Shown here piece after piece: positions 1 through 7,916 of a stretch of 64,000 nt of DNA. Each line of letters begins with the position of its first letter. Within the stretch, counting starts at the first letter, position 1. The notes under the pieces were generated by a model that was given only the letters and a program-made list of their open reading frames with translations, ran no database searches and was not told where the DNA came from. Position numbers and translations under genes: made by a program. Origin of the DNA: Betaproteobacteria bacterium (GTDB lineage: Bacteria; Pseudomonadota; Gammaproteobacteria; Burkholderiales; Rhodocyclaceae); the NCBI GenBank assembly GCA_016703785.1, contig JADJBM010000010.1, positions 142,997 to 206,996 of the forward strand. The letters run 5' to 3'.

Positions 1-828
1 TATCCGCTCAATCAGAAGACCGATCTTTATTCGCTGGGCATAGTCCTGTTCAGCTTGATGACGGGACGCCTGCCCTTCCGTGCCGCCAATACGGCCCAAC
101 TGGTCTACAAGATCGTCAATACCGATCCACCGATGCCGAGCCAGATCAACCCGAGCGTGCCTGCATCGATGGACAGGATCATCCGGCGGGCACTTGAGAA
201 AGATCTCTATTCGCGCTATCGCAACGGCGCTGAAATGGCTCAGGACCTGTCGGCCGTGCGCTTTCAGGTCGTCGACGACAACTGGGTGGCGCTCGACACC
301 ACTCGGCTGGACATACTGAAAAAGCTGGAGTTCTTCCAGGGTTTCGAGGAGTTGGAGCTATGGGAGGTGCTGCGCATCAGCACCTGGCGCGAGATCCCGG
401 CGGATATCCTGCTCATGCGAGAGGGCGACGAGGAGGCAGGTTTCGGCGTCATCGTCGACGGGGAAGTCGAAGTCTCGGTCGAGGACCGCGCCATCTGCCG
501 GCTCGGTGCCGGCGAGGTGGTGGGCGAACTTGCCTATCTGAATCAGGATGCACCGCGCCGGAGCGCCACGGTCGTCACGATGACGCCGATCGTCTATCTG
601 GACGTGAACAATTCCGCGCTGTCCCTGGCCACCGAAGAATGCTTCCAGCGTTTCCAGAAAAAACTGGTGGCCACCGCGATCCGGCGCCTGGTTGCCGCAG
701 ACCACAGCTTGGCCCGCTTCGGTGAGCAGGCCCACCAGCCGGTCGCCACGGATAAGCTGGAAATCGAACTGGAACTGGAACCGATCGACGAGTCGCCGCC
801 GGAGACCGAGCCACGGAAGGGGGCATGA
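1..828 (+). CDS. Ser/Thr protein kinase with C-terminal cyclic nucleotide-binding domain (5' partial)
   Basis: The frame is open from base 1, so the start and the ATP-binding and catalytic kinase subdomains lie upstream of the window. The first residues (TDLYSLGIVLFSLMTGRLPF) are kinase subdomain IX, and the kinase domain ends near the RALEKDLYSRY segment, where subdomain XI Arg is expected. A second domain follows from about residue 105. It looks like a CRP/PKA-type cyclic nucleotide-binding fold, with a phosphate-binding-cassette-like stretch GELAYLNQDAPRRSATV. The protein ends in an acidic tail rich in Glu. By family knowledge this is a Hanks-type kinase whose output may be tuned by a nucleotide or another small ligand. 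The ligand and the substrates cannot be read from the sequence. Confidence 0.85.
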   Translation, partial: YPLNQKTDLYSLGIVLFSLMTGRLPFRAANTAQLVYKIVNTDPPMPSQINPSVPASMDRIIRRALEKDLYSRYRNGAEMAQDLSAVRFQVVDDNWVALDTTRLDILKKLEFFQGFEELELWEVLRISTWREIPADILLMREGDEEAGFGVIVDGEVEVSVEDRAICRLGAGEVVGELAYLNQDAPRRSATVVTMTPIVYLDVNNSALSLATEECFQRFQKKLVATAIRRLVAADHSLARFGEQAHQPVATDKLEIELELEPIDESPPETEPRKGA

Positions 829-841
829 CGGGAAGGTGGGG

Positions 842-1072
842 ATGAGCGTGTTTCCTCGCTTCCCGAAAGTCAGCCGCCACAGCACGGCGATGGCGGATAT
901 TCAGGGAAACGCCGGGGTTGGTGAGACGCGCCTGACGCCGCGAAAGAAGCTGGCCCGGGAACGAAGCTTTCGCAGAAAGAAGATGTTCTCGGCGCGATTC
1001 GTGCGTCAGGGCGTCTCAGGGAAGCATATCGGCAAGAATTGCCGAAACTTGAGAGGCGAATCGCCGGTGTGA
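842..1072 (+). CDS. Possible small basic protein, unrecognised
   Basis: A 76-codon ATG frame begins 13 bp after the kinase stop codon and is preceded by GGAAGGTGGGG, a plausible ribosome binding site. The product would be strongly basic (for example TPRKKLARERSFRRKKM) with no recognised domain, signal peptide or membrane segment. The composition could equally come from random reading of GC-rich spacer DNA. The rest of the 258 bp gap between the kinase and trxC holds only a short hairpin (CGGCAAGAATTGCCG) with no T-run. I regard this as a weak candidate. Confidence 0.25.
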   Translation: MSVFPRFPKVSRHSTAMADIQGNAGVGETRLTPRKKLARERSFRRKKMFSARFVRQGVSGKHIGKNCRNLRGESPV

Positions 1073-1086
1073 CGAGCGGTTCTATC

Positions 1087-1521
1087 TCAGTCTTGGGCGG
1101 TGATCCATCGCACCAGATTACCTGTGTCCATGGCACCGGATTGGCGTGCGATCTCCTTTCCGTTACGAAACACGATCAGGGTCGGGATGCTTCGGATGCC
1201 GAGGCGGGCGGCGATCTCTTGCGCTTCTTCGGTATTGAGCTTGGCAAGGCGATAGCGCGGTTCGAGCTGATGGGCAGCCTGGGCGAAAGCCGGGGCCATC
1301 ATGCGGCAGGGGCCGCACCAGGGCGCCCAGCAATCCACGACCACCGGGATATCGCTGCGGCCGATATGGCTTTGAAAAGAATCGGCATTCAGTTCCACGG
1401 GATGGCCGGTAAACAGGCGCTGCTTGCACTTGCCGCAGGTGGGCTGGTCGGCCAGGCGATCGGCCGGGATACGGTTGGCGGTGCTGCAGTGGGGGCAGAC
1501 GATCATGAGCGGATCGGACAT
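1087..1521 (-). CDS. trxC: Thioredoxin 2 (zinc-containing thioredoxin)
   Basis: This 144-residue protein reduces disulfides in cytoplasmic proteins. The N-terminal zinc module is visible as CPHC followed by CGKC (residues about 9-35). The thioredoxin fold follows with the redox motif WCGPC and the cis-proline segment IRSIPTLIVF. I chose the ATG at 1521 because AGGAG lies just upstream and the protein then starts directly before the zinc module; longer in-frame starts to 1659 add a non-homologous leader. Length matches the TrxC family. It stands alone and divergent from the AP2-like gene. Confidence 0.93.
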   Translation of the reverse strand: MSDPLMIVCPHCSTANRIPADRLADQPTCGKCKQRLFTGHPVELNADSFQSHIGRSDIPVVVDCWAPWCGPCRMMAPAFAQAAHQLEPRYRLAKLNTEEAQEIAARLGIRSIPTLIVFRNGKEIARQSGAMDTGNLVRWITAQD

Positions 1522-1649
1522 TCTCTTGCTCCTGAAGGGGTTCAATCCCAAATGAAGGCCAGGCAGGAAGAATTCAAGTCGCATAATAGGGCTAAAGTTT
1601 TGAACTGATCTGCCGAAACTCTCTTCGATGACCCAGTTTGGAGAGCGAA

Positions 1650-2150
1650 GTGAAGACAAAGGCCCCGATTTATGGTGTTACCCGCGTCGATAATGAAACC
1701 AGTCGCACGCATGGCTGGCTGGTGACCATCCAGCGTCGGGGCGTCATTTTTCGCAAGCAGTTCAGCGATGGCGTATTGGGCGGCAAAACCAAATCGCTGG
1801 CGGCTGCCAAGACGTATCGTGATGAAATCGTTGAAAAGCACCCTCCCTTGTCCAAGCGCGAGCACGCCGAGATCGTCAAGAAGAACAACAAATCGGGTGT
1901 GGTGGGTGTGTGCCGCTATTGCGCTTCGGAAACGAGCCAGAAGCCGAACGCGGAGAAGCGCTGGTTCTGGGTGGCGTCTTGGGTGCTACCCGACGGCCGT
2001 GCCAAACGGATCAAGTTTTCCGTGAAAAAGTACGGTGAGGAAGACGCCTTCAAGATGGCCGTCAAGGCGCGCCGCAATGCAATCAGACAGATGGCGGGCG
2101 ATTTCGATCCTGGCGCGACGCGGCGCAAAAAACGCATGTCGCGCGCCTGA
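1650..2150 (+). CDS. AP2-like DNA-binding domain protein, two modules
   Basis: The 166-residue product seems to carry two AP2/ERF-like modules. Module 1 (about residues 6-60) has the GVTR...GWLVTIQRRG...KQFSD pattern ending in an Ala-rich helix. Module 2 (about 83-150) has SGVVGVCR, then WVASW, a turn with DGR, and FSVKKYGEEDAFKMAVKAR, which closely resembles the last strand and helix of AP2 domains. The tail is basic (RRKKR). I prefer the GTG at 1650, which has GGAGAG a few bases upstream, over a TTG at 1638. In bacteria AP2 domains usually sit on homing endonucleases or integrases; no nuclease or recombinase partner is visible here. A role as a DNA-binding protein is inferred. Confidence 0.65.
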   Translation: MKTKAPIYGVTRVDNETSRTHGWLVTIQRRGVIFRKQFSDGVLGGKTKSLAAAKTYRDEIVEKHPPLSKREHAEIVKKNNKSGVVGVCRYCASETSQKPNAEKRWFWVASWVLPDGRAKRIKFSVKKYGEEDAFKMAVKARRNAIRQMAGDFDPGATRRKKRMSRA

Positions 2151-2161
2151 GACGGATCAAT

Positions 2162-3169
2162 TCAGCTTTCGGCTAGGCGTTCGCGCAACAACATCGAGAG
2201 CGCCGCGATCCATTCGTGGCGTTCGTTCAGGCAGGGGATATAGTGGAACTCCATCCCGCCGGCGGCAAGGTATGCCGCCTTGCATTCGAGTGCGATTTCC
2301 TCCAGTGTTTCCAGGCAATCCGACACGAAACCCGGACAGACCACGTCCACCCGTTTCACCCCGTCTCGCGCAAGGGCTTCAAGCGCCGCTTGGGTGTAGG
2401 GCTGCAGCCATTCGGCCGGTCCGAAGCGGGACTGGAACGTAATCACGTAATCCGTTTCCGCAAGGCCGAGTTCTACAGCCAGAAGCCGGCCGCTTTCGAG
2501 ACATTGCCCGTAATAGGGATCGCCGCGCTCGATGCTGATTTTCGGTAGTCCATGAAAGCTCATCACAAGCTTCTCTGGCCGGCCATTGTCCATTCGATGG
2601 GCATTGATGCTGGCGGCCAGCGCGGAAATGTAGCGGGTATCGTCGTGGAAACTCTCAATCGTGTCTATGGTAGCGGCCAGGGGATTCCGCCTTACCCATT
2701 CGGATACGGCATCCTGCGCGCTGATCGTGGTGCTGACGGAATACTGCGGATACAGCGGCAGGACGAGGATCCTTGTGCATCCGAGCGCCTTCAGCCGATC
2801 CAGCGCGTCCGCCACCGAGGGTTCGCCGTAGCGCATGGCCCACTCGATGACGATGCTGCCCTGGCCCGACTGGCCCAGATAGCCGCGCAGGAGCTTGGCC
2901 TGGCGTTCGGTATGTACCTTGAGCGGCGAGCCTTCCGGCGTCCAGATCTTGGCGTACTTCTCTGCGGACTTTTTAGGGCGGGTATTGAGGATGATGCCGT
3001 TGAGCACCAGCCACCAGATTGGCCGCGGCAGTTCGACTACGCGTGGATCCCAGAGGAATTGCTTGAGGTACTTGCGCAGGGCCGGCGCCGTCGGCGCTTC
3101 CGGCGTGCCGAGATTGATGAGCAGGACGGCCGTCTTGCCAGTCGCGCTGGCGGAGGCGGGCTGCGTCAT
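2162..3169 (-). CDS. hemH: Ferrochelatase
   Basis: This enzyme inserts Fe2+ into protoporphyrin IX, the last step of heme synthesis. The 335-residue length is normal for the family. The N-terminus has AVLLINLGTPEAP, and the catalytic-histidine region MSFHGLPKISIERGDPYY is present, as is the conserved FQSRFGPAEWLQPYT segment. Its ATG overlaps the stop codon of hrcA (ATGA), so the two are co-transcribed and translationally coupled. It ends 11 bp from the convergent AP2-like gene, with no terminator hairpin in between. Confidence 0.97.
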   Translation of the reverse strand: MTQPASASATGKTAVLLINLGTPEAPTAPALRKYLKQFLWDPRVVELPRPIWWLVLNGIILNTRPKKSAEKYAKIWTPEGSPLKVHTERQAKLLRGYLGQSGQGSIVIEWAMRYGEPSVADALDRLKALGCTRILVLPLYPQYSVSTTISAQDAVSEWVRRNPLAATIDTIESFHDDTRYISALAASINAHRMDNGRPEKLVMSFHGLPKISIERGDPYYGQCLESGRLLAVELGLAETDYVITFQSRFGPAEWLQPYTQAALEALARDGVKRVDVVCPGFVSDCLETLEEIALECKAAYLAAGGMEFHYIPCLNERHEWIAALSMLLRERLAES

Positions 3170-4194
3170 GGGGCCGACAGCGCGCTCGAGAGGAGCTTGG
3201 CGGTGATATCGACGATGGGAATGACCCGCTCGTAGGCCATGCGCGTCGGTCCGATGACGCCGACCGAGCCGACGATGCGGCCATTGACTTCATAGGGGGC
3301 GGTGATGACGCTGCACTCGTCGAGCGGCGCCAGCCCCGACTCGCCGCCGATGAATACCTGCACGCCCTCGGCACGGTTGCTCATGTCGAGCAACTGCACC
3401 AGTCCCGTGCGCTGCTCGAAGAGGGCGAACAGTTCGCGCAGTCGGCTCATGTTGGAGGAAATGTCCTCGACTTCGAGCAGGTTCTTCTCGCCGGAAATGA
3501 CGTATTGGTCGGAAGATTCGGCAACCGCCTGGTTGCCGGCCTCCATGGCGGCGGTCATCAGTTCCGTCATGTCGGCGCGTAGCTGGCGCAATTCCTCATG
3601 TACTCGGCTGCGGATCTCGCCGAAGTCCAGTCCGGCGAAATTCTGATTGAGATAGTTTGCCGCACTGACCAGTTCGGCCGGGGTGTAGGCTTTTTGCGTA
3701 AACAGGATGCGGTTCTGCACGTCGCCTTCGGCCGTCACGATGATGAGCAGAATGCGTTTCTCGGACAAGCCGAGGAATTCGATCTGACGGATCTTCGGGG
3801 TGACGCGCCTTGGCGCAACCACCACCCCGGCGAAGCGCGTCAGTTCCGACAACAATTGCGAGGCGGAACTGATCAGGCGCTGTGGCTGGTTGGGCTGCAG
3901 TTGCTCCTCCAGTTCGTGGATCTGCGCTTCGCCGAGCGGCTGCATGGTCAGCAGGCTGTCGACGAAGAAACGATAGCCGCGTGCCGTCGGTACGCGTCCG
4001 GCGGAGGTATGCGGGCTGGCGATGAAGCCCATCTCCTCGAGGTCGGACATGACGTTGCGCACCGTCGCCGGCGACAACTCAAGGCCGGAATACTTCGACA
4101 GGGCGCGCGAACCCACCGGCTGGCCTTCTACGACGTAGCGTTCGATCAGCGTCTTGAGGAGTATCTGGTAGCGTTGATCCATCATCGGAGCCAT
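3166..4194 (-). CDS. hrcA: Heat-inducible transcription repressor HrcA
   Basis: HrcA represses chaperone operons by binding CIRCE elements. The 342-residue protein has the winged-helix N-terminus (RYQILLKTLIERYVVEGQPVGSRALSK, then LSPATVRNVMSDLEEMGFI) and the family C-terminus ending in IVDITAKLLSSALSAP. The start could be MAP at 4194 or the adjacent Met pair nine bases inside. No CIRCE inverted repeat is present in the 75 bp between hrcA and nadK, so it does not appear to autoregulate from this site. It is followed by hemH with a 4 bp overlap. Confidence 0.96.
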   Translation of the reverse strand: MAPMMDQRYQILLKTLIERYVVEGQPVGSRALSKYSGLELSPATVRNVMSDLEEMGFIASPHTSAGRVPTARGYRFFVDSLLTMQPLGEAQIHELEEQLQPNQPQRLISSASQLLSELTRFAGVVVAPRRVTPKIRQIEFLGLSEKRILLIIVTAEGDVQNRILFTQKAYTPAELVSAANYLNQNFAGLDFGEIRSRVHEELRQLRADMTELMTAAMEAGNQAVAESSDQYVISGEKNLLEVEDISSNMSRLRELFALFEQRTGLVQLLDMSNRAEGVQVFIGGESGLAPLDECSVITAPYEVNGRIVGSVGVIGPTRMAYERVIPIVDITAKLLSSALSAP

Positions 4195-4269
4195 TGTATT
4201 AAAAACGGCGGCTGGCTGTTGATAATGCTAGGCCGGAAGCGGGCGCGGTTTTGTGGTTAAATTCCGCAC

Positions 4270-5151
4270 ATGATTCCTGCCTTCAGCACTATCGCCCTGA
4301 TCGGCAAGTATAAAAGCCCTGAGATCGCCGAATCGTTGATGATGCTAGCGGAGTTTCTCAAGAGCCGCGGCATCGACGTGCTGGTCGAGGAGGGGACTGC
4401 TGCCCTGGTGGGAGGCAATGGTTTTCCCATTGCCGCCTACGACGCCATAGGCGAAAGGGCCGATTTGGCCATTGTTCTTGGCGGGGACGGTTCCATGCTG
4501 ACGGCCGCCCGGCGGCTGGCCGAGTCGGATGTGCCACTGGTGGGCGTGAATCAGGGGCGCCTCGGTTTCATGACCGATCTGGCCCGGGACGACATGCTGG
4601 ACGGCGTGGCCGACCTTCTGGAGGGGAAGTTCAAGAGCGAACAGCGCTTTCTGCTCGACGCCACAGTGCGGCGCGGCGGCAACGTCGTTTTTCAGACGCA
4701 AGCGCTCAACGATGTCGTTGTGAACAAAGGCGATCTCGGCCGTATGATCGAGTTCGCCGTATCCATCGATGGCGAATTCATCTACAACCAGCGCTCCGAC
4801 GGCCTCATCATCGCCACGCCGACGGGGTCCACCGCTTATGCGCTGTCCGCCAATGGCCCGATCCTGCATCCGGCGGTACCCGGCATAGCCCTTGTGCCGC
4901 TCTGCCCGCATGCCCTGTCGAACCGGCCGATCACAATAAGCGACGACAGCCGGATCGAGATCGTCCTGCATGCGCCCCACCGGGCCCGCGTGCACGCCGA
5001 TGGGCAGGAGAAATTCGAACTCGAGGCGGGAGATGGCGTAGACGTTGCCCGCTCCAAACGTTCGATCCGGTTCCTGCATCCGCTTGGCTACAGCTACTTC
5101 TCCATGTTGCGAGAGAAGCTGCATTGGAGCGAATCCCCGCGCCGTTATTGA
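4270..5151 (+). CDS. nadK: NAD kinase
   Basis: The enzyme phosphorylates NAD to NADP. The 293-residue protein shows the signature GGDGSML (about residues 74-80), the NQGRLGFMTDL loop, the NDVVVNKG segment and the glycine-rich ATPTGSTAYALSANGP nucleotide-binding motif. It lies divergent to hrcA and is followed 11 bp later by recN. The same nadK-recN pairing near hrcA is common in proteobacteria. Confidence 0.97.
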   Translation: MIPAFSTIALIGKYKSPEIAESLMMLAEFLKSRGIDVLVEEGTAALVGGNGFPIAAYDAIGERADLAIVLGGDGSMLTAARRLAESDVPLVGVNQGRLGFMTDLARDDMLDGVADLLEGKFKSEQRFLLDATVRRGGNVVFQTQALNDVVVNKGDLGRMIEFAVSIDGEFIYNQRSDGLIIATPTGSTAYALSANGPILHPAVPGIALVPLCPHALSNRPITISDDSRIEIVLHAPHRARVHADGQEKFELEAGDGVDVARSKRSIRFLHPLGYSYFSMLREKLHWSESPRRY

Positions 5152-5162
5152 TCCGCCGCCAG

Positions 5163-6812
5163 ATGCTGCGCCGCCTTTACATACGCGACTACGTCATCGT
5201 CGACCAGATGGAGCTGGAATTCGCGCCCGGCTTCGTGGCGCTGACCGGCGAGACGGGTGCGGGCAAGTCCATTCTGGTTGATGCACTGTCCCTTGCGCTG
5301 GGAGAGCGGGCGGATGCCACCTCGGTGCGCATTGGCTGCGAGAAGGCCGAGATTTCCGCCGAGTTTGCCGTTGCGGCAGGCAGCCCGCTGGCCGGATGGC
5401 TGCGCGCCAACGATTTCGACGAGGACGTCTGTCTGCTACGGCGCGTGATCGAATCGACGGGCCGCTCGCGCGGCTACGTCAACGGCGTGCCTGCGACGCT
5501 GACCCAGTTGCGCGAAGTCGCTGATTACCTTGCCGACATTCATGGCCAGCACGCCCATCACAGCCTGCTGCGCAGCGATGCCCAGCGCCAACTGCTCGAC
5601 GGGCTGGCTGGTCAGCGACTGTTGGCCGGCGAGGTGTCTGCATTGCACTCAGCCTGGCGCAAGGCCAGAGACGCGCGGCTGGCCGCAGAAAAAAATACCG
5701 AAGCGAATGTCCGCGAACGCGAGATGCTTGCCTGGCAGGTCAAGGAGGTTGCGGGGCTCGGGTTCGAAGCCGGCGGTTGGGCCGAAACCACCCAGGAGCA
5801 CAAACGGCTGGCCCATGCCGCTGCGCTGTTGGCCGGGGTGGAAGAGACCCTAGAGGGGTTGTCCGAGGGCGAACTGGCTGCCATGTGGCAGGTCGAGCGC
5901 ATGGGGGCCCGGCTGCGCCAGCTCATCGACTACGACCCCTCCCTGAAGGGCGCCCTGGAGACCATCGAAGATGCGCAGATCCAGTTGCATGAGGCGGCCC
6001 ATGCCCTGCGCCACTACCGCGACCGCATAGAGCTCGATCCGACTCGCCTGGCCGAGATGGAAAGCCGCATCCAGGCGGTGCATGACGCAGCTCGGAAGTA
6101 CCGCGTTCCGCCGGAAGAGCTGCCGCAACTTCTGGCCGGCTGGGGCGTGCGACTACTCGAGCTGGAAACCCTGCAGGATGCCGTCGCTCTGGCAGAACGG
6201 GAGTCGCAGGCGCAACGGGACTATCTTGCCCGGGCGGAAACCCTGAGCAAGGGCCGCAGGAAGGCCGCCGCGTCGCTCGGCAAGGCGGTGACCGATGCCA
6301 TGCAGCAGCTGGCCATGCCGGGCGGTCGATTCGAGGCGTTGCTCGTGGAAATCCCAGAAGGGGCTTCATTCGGGCTGGAGAACGTCGAGTTTCGGGTCAG
6401 TGCGCACCCGGGGCAACCTTCCGGGCCCTTGTCGAAAGTGGCATCCGGCGGCGAACTGTCCCGCATCGGGCTGGCCATCCAGGTCATTGCCTCGGCGGCG
6501 GGGAATGTGCCGACACTGGTGTTCGACGAGGTCGATGTCGGTATCGGCGGCGGTGTCGCCGAGATCGTCGGGCGGTTGCTGAAGCAGCTCGGGGCAGATC
6601 GCCAGGTGCTGTGCGTGACACACCTGCCGCAAGTGGCGGCGCAGGCCGATTGGCAATGGACGATCGCCAAGGAAGGGACGGGCAAGGGCGTCGTCAGTCG
6701 CGTCATGACGCTGGATCGCGAAGGCCGCATCGAGGAGATCGCCCGCATGCTGGGTGGCGTTCAGATCACGCCGACTACCCGCAAGCATGCGGCGGAAATG
6801 CTCGGCTACTGA
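5163..6812 (+). CDS. recN: DNA repair protein RecN
   Basis: RecN is an SMC-like ATPase acting in double-strand break repair. The 549-residue protein starts at the ATG giving MLRRLYIRDYVIVDQ. A Walker A motif GETGAGKS follows near residue 30. The middle is a long coiled-coil region, and the C-terminal head carries the ABC signature KVASGGELSRIGLAIQ and Walker B TLVFDEVDVGIGG. An upstream ATG at 5124 would overlap nadK and add a non-homologous leader. A strong hairpin terminator begins inside its last codons. Confidence 0.97.
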   Translation: MLRRLYIRDYVIVDQMELEFAPGFVALTGETGAGKSILVDALSLALGERADATSVRIGCEKAEISAEFAVAAGSPLAGWLRANDFDEDVCLLRRVIESTGRSRGYVNGVPATLTQLREVADYLADIHGQHAHHSLLRSDAQRQLLDGLAGQRLLAGEVSALHSAWRKARDARLAAEKNTEANVREREMLAWQVKEVAGLGFEAGGWAETTQEHKRLAHAAALLAGVEETLEGLSEGELAAMWQVERMGARLRQLIDYDPSLKGALETIEDAQIQLHEAAHALRHYRDRIELDPTRLAEMESRIQAVHDAARKYRVPPEELPQLLAGWGVRLLELETLQDAVALAERESQAQRDYLARAETLSKGRRKAAASLGKAVTDAMQQLAMPGGRFEALLVEIPEGASFGLENVEFRVSAHPGQPSGPLSKVASGGELSRIGLAIQVIASAAGNVPTLVFDEVDVGIGGGVAEIVGRLLKQLGADRQVLCVTHLPQVAAQADWQWTIAKEGTGKGVVSRVMTLDREGRIEEIARMLGGVQITPTTRKHAAEMLGY

Positions 6813-6836
6813 GTCCGGACGGACTCAGCTTTTCTT
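6809..6836 (+). terminator. Rho-independent terminator of recN
   Basis: CTGAGTCC, a GGAC loop and GGACTCAG form a perfect 8 bp stem followed by CTTTTCTT. The left arm includes the recN stop codon, and the right arm encodes the last codons and stop of the opposing fur gene. There is no T-run in the fur direction, so it should act only on recN. Confidence 0.8.
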
Positions 6837-7265
6837 GTTGGGACAGTTCGGCTTGGTGCAGTCGGCGTACAGGTAAAGGGCGTGCTCGCTCACTTGGAAG
6901 CCGCGCTCCTTGGCTATCCTGGCCTGGCGTTTCTCGATCTCCGGGTCATAGAACTCCTCCACCTTGCCGCATTGCAGGCAGACGAGGTGGTCGTGGTGCT
7001 TGCCCTCGTTCAGTTCGAACACTGCCTTGCCGGACTCGAAATAGTGCCGCTCCAGCAGTCCTGCCTGCTCGAATTGAGTCAGCACGCGATAGACCGTCGC
7101 CAGCCCGATATCCATGTCCTCGGCGATCAAGGCGCGATAGACGTCCTCGGCGGTCATGTGACGGCTACCCGTGTCGGCCTGGGCCTTCTGGAAGAGGTCG
7201 AGTATCTTCAGGCGTGGAAAGGTCGCCTTGAGGCCCATGTTCTTCAGGTCTTGCGAATTGCTCAT
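6825..7265 (-). CDS. fur: Ferric uptake regulator Fur
   Basis: Fur represses iron acquisition genes when loaded with Fe2+. The 146-residue protein has the winged-helix domain (LKATFPRLKILDLFQ, then AEDVYRALIAEDMDIGLATVYRVLTQFEQAGL), the metal-site segment GKHHDHLVCLQCGKVEEF and a second cysteine pair CTKPNC near the C-terminus. CxxC plus Cx4C is the structural zinc arrangement of E. coli Fur. The gene diverges from bamE across 80 bp. I could not see a convincing Fur box there. Confidence 0.96.
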   Translation of the reverse strand: MSNSQDLKNMGLKATFPRLKILDLFQKAQADTGSRHMTAEDVYRALIAEDMDIGLATVYRVLTQFEQAGLLERHYFESGKAVFELNEGKHHDHLVCLQCGKVEEFYDPEIEKRQARIAKERGFQVSEHALYLYADCTKPNCPNKKS

Positions 7266-7297
7266 GGCGGCCGCGGGTCGGGAAGGAATGCTGGGTA

Positions 7298-7306
7298 TGA
7301 TATAGT
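7298..7306 (+). promoter_or_regulatory. Extended -10 promoter for bamE
   Basis: TGATATAGT is an extended -10 element (TGn plus TATAGT) about 40 bp before the bamE ATG. No good -35 hexamer is present at the expected distance, which is compatible with an extended -10 promoter. Confidence 0.5.
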
Positions 7307-7345
7307 CTTGCGCGTTCGTTGAGAATTACCGGCCCTCGATTCCGC

Positions 7346-7852
7346 ATGAGATTCCTGCGCTACCTGCCTGTCCTGCTGCCCCTGGCGGCCTGCTCGAACG
7401 TGCAGGTGCCCGACGTGGCTTCCGTCATCACGCCCTATCGCATCGACATCCGCCAGGGTAACTACATCACTCAGGACATGGTGGCGCAGCTGAAGCCAGG
7501 CATGACCCGGGATCAGGTGCGCTTCATACTCGGCACCCCACTGGTGGCGGACATCTTCCATGCCGAACGCTGGGATTACATCTACAGTTTCAAGCCGGGG
7601 CGTGGTGAAGTGCAGTTGCGGCGCTTCGCCGTCTTCTTCGCTGACAACAAACTGGCCCGCGTTGCCGGTGACGTCGTCGGGGCCGAGCCCGGCGAGGCCG
7701 CGGCCGCGGCGAGCGCAACCGCCGATGCGCGCTCCCGGGTGATCGAAATCGCGCCCGAAGGCGGGTCGAAGAAGGAAGAAGCCAAGGAAGGCGAAAAGAA
7801 GCCTGAACCAGAGGCGAAGCCCGATGGCGCGGCGCAGTCTGTCGAAAAATAG
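7346..7852 (+). CDS. bamE: Outer membrane assembly lipoprotein BamE
   Basis: BamE is a lipoprotein of the BAM complex, which inserts beta-barrel proteins in the outer membrane. The chosen ATG gives a short signal peptide ending in the lipobox LAAC, with lipidation predicted at that Cys (residue 17). The SmpA/OmlA core is clear: QGNYITQDMVAQLKPGMTRDQVRFILGTP, then WDYIYSF. Beyond about residue 115 there is a low-complexity Ala-, Glu- and Lys-rich tail (KKEEAKEGEKKPEPEAK), longer than in E. coli BamE (113 aa). It diverges from fur and precedes dapB. Confidence 0.93.
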   Translation: MRFLRYLPVLLPLAACSNVQVPDVASVITPYRIDIRQGNYITQDMVAQLKPGMTRDQVRFILGTPLVADIFHAERWDYIYSFKPGRGEVQLRRFAVFFADNKLARVAGDVVGAEPGEAAAAASATADARSRVIEIAPEGGSKKEEAKEGEKKPEPEAKPDGAAQSVEK

Positions 7853-7916
7853 TGAGTACCGCCGGGCGTTCTGTCCGGCGCTGCGAATATCCGCTGCGTA
7901 GACCAGGAGTCAAAGA

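Noticed and set aside
1020..1050. Hairpin CGGCAA-GAA-TTGCCG as a terminator
   Set aside because: The stem is short and no T-run follows on either strand.
4195..4269. CIRCE operator upstream of hrcA
   Set aside because: The TTAGCACTC-N9-GAGTGCTAA repeat is not present in this gap.
7266..7345. Fur box between fur and bamE
   Set aside because: Only short AT-rich matches are seen; none resembles the 19 bp consensus well enough.
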